Below the pieces are notes generated by a model that saw only the letters and a program-made list of their open reading frames with translations, did not search any database and had not been told where the DNA came from. Of a DNA stretch of 64,000 bases, positions 63,505 to 64,000 are shown piece after piece. Within the stretch, counting starts at the first letter, position 1; the number at the start of each line of letters is the position of its first letter. The DNA comes from Streptomyces sp. DT2A-34. Its GTDB lineage: Bacteria > Actinomycetota > Actinomycetes > Streptomycetales > Streptomycetaceae. A program made the position numbers and the translations under genes. The DNA is taken from positions 2,232,001 to 2,296,000 of the forward strand of contig NZ_JASTWJ010000001.1 in assembly GCF_030499515.1 (NCBI RefSeq), read 5' to 3'.

Positions 63505-63984
63505 TCAGGATGCGGGCTGAGACGGGGTGTCCCAGCAGCGACGGACCCTGGGACGAATACGCGGGACCGGTCGGCTGGGACGGACAGATACGGTGGGCGG
63601 CCCCTGCCGCCGACGACGTTCCAAGGCAAGGCAGAAGATGCACTGGGGTCCGCCGGCGGCGGCCGGATCAATGGGTGCACCGGGGTGGATCCGGCATCCG
63701 GTACTGCGGGGGCGTGAGAGTTCCCGGGCGATGACGAAGGCCGAGTGAACCAGATCCGCGACGCGCCAGAACGCCTCATCAGGAGAGCGGTAGTCAAGAT
63801 CCTGCACCGCATGGTTGAGGTCCAACCGGGTGTTCATGAGGGCAGCGTGGTCGTGGGGAGGATCCGGCACGGCCCATAGGGTCCCCCTGCCGTTCTTCGC
63901 CGCCTTGACGTGTGGTCGGCTGACCCGACGGTGCCGGTTGCACAGGAGGCAGTGGCCCCACCCGTCGGGTGCCTCCGTGTCCAC
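63505..63984 (-). CDS. Small Cys-rich protein at the window edge
   Basis: This 159-residue protein starts at GTG 63984, 16 bases from the window end, preceded by an AAGG that may be its ribosome site. It has HCLLCNRHRRVSRPHVKAA near the N-terminus and CRIHPG with PQCIFCLALE in the second half. These are two potential zinc sites of the CxxC-x2-H and C-H-CxxC kind. The middle is helical (DEAFWRVADLVHSAFVIARE). The basic tail is likely disordered. It is probably a mobile-element protein of the same module. A start further upstream, outside the window, cannot be excluded. Confidence 0.65.
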   Translation of the reverse strand: MDTEAPDGWGHCLLCNRHRRVSRPHVKAAKNGRGTLWAVPDPPHDHAALMNTRLDLNHAVQDLDYRSPDEAFWRVADLVHSAFVIARELSRPRSTGCRIHPGAPIDPAAAGGPQCIFCLALERRRRQGPPTVSVRPSRPVPRIRPRVRRCWDTPSQPAS

Positions 63985-64000
63985 GGGGCCTTGCGGATGC

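Noticed and set aside
1..64000. CRISPR array, tRNA or rRNA genes, retron or other RNA systems
   Set aside because: No regular short repeats with unique spacers, no cloverleaf or rRNA signatures, and no reverse transcriptase gene were seen.

Overview
The window reads as a Streptomyces-type actinomycete chromosome. GC is very high with strong third-position GC bias, and GTG starts and GGAGG-type ribosome sites are frequent. The first 8 kb holds a typical streptomycete neighbourhood on intact genes: a CitA/CitB-like two-component pair, a cation/acetate symporter with its DUF485 partner, topoisomerase IV ParE (gyrB2 type), a small zinc-binding DUF7455 protein and a secreted trypsin-like protease.

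Upstream of the protease, where streptomycetes (from memory) carry the principal sigma factor gene hrdB, only the last codons of hrdB remain (8129-8149). From there on everything is accessory-looking, so 8.15 kb is probably an integration or rearrangement junction. A large dyad lies 12 bp beyond it. Its core, TGCAT-NN-ATGCA, recurs twice upstream of a small gene at 10.8 kb.

From 8.2 to 28 kb the region is IS-rich and decayed: IS1182-, IS630- and ISAs1-type elements (two of the three with broken transposases), a solo 51-bp IS630 end, gene fragments and a broken methyltransferase. Among these sit two membrane-linked STAND NTPases (an nSTAND1 protein with 14 WD40 repeats and a NACHT protein), a membrane pentapeptide-repeat protein and a PD-(D/E)XK/DUF559-like nuclease.

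From 28 to 46.6 kb there is a type VII (ESX) secretion locus: EccB, EccC, EccD, two mycosins, an EsxA/EsxB pair, larger WXG-like proteins, an alpha/beta hydrolase with a glycine-zipper segment and a lipoprotein. No EccE was seen.

From 46.8 to 53.7 kb there is a likely immune cluster: a TIR-SLOG protein, a two-helix membrane protein and a TIR-NB-ARC protein. The membrane protein and the TIR-NB-ARC protein share a C-terminal domain of about 150 residues that I do not recognise. An IS110 element sits between them. This is the best candidate here for an undescribed system.

From 54 to 64 kb a minus-strand module carries RecD2, a zinc-ribbon SF2 helicase, a DnaB-like helicase and several small Cys-rich zinc-binding proteins, which looks like the replication part of a plasmid, phage or integrative element. 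I saw no tRNA, rRNA, CRISPR array or integrase gene.
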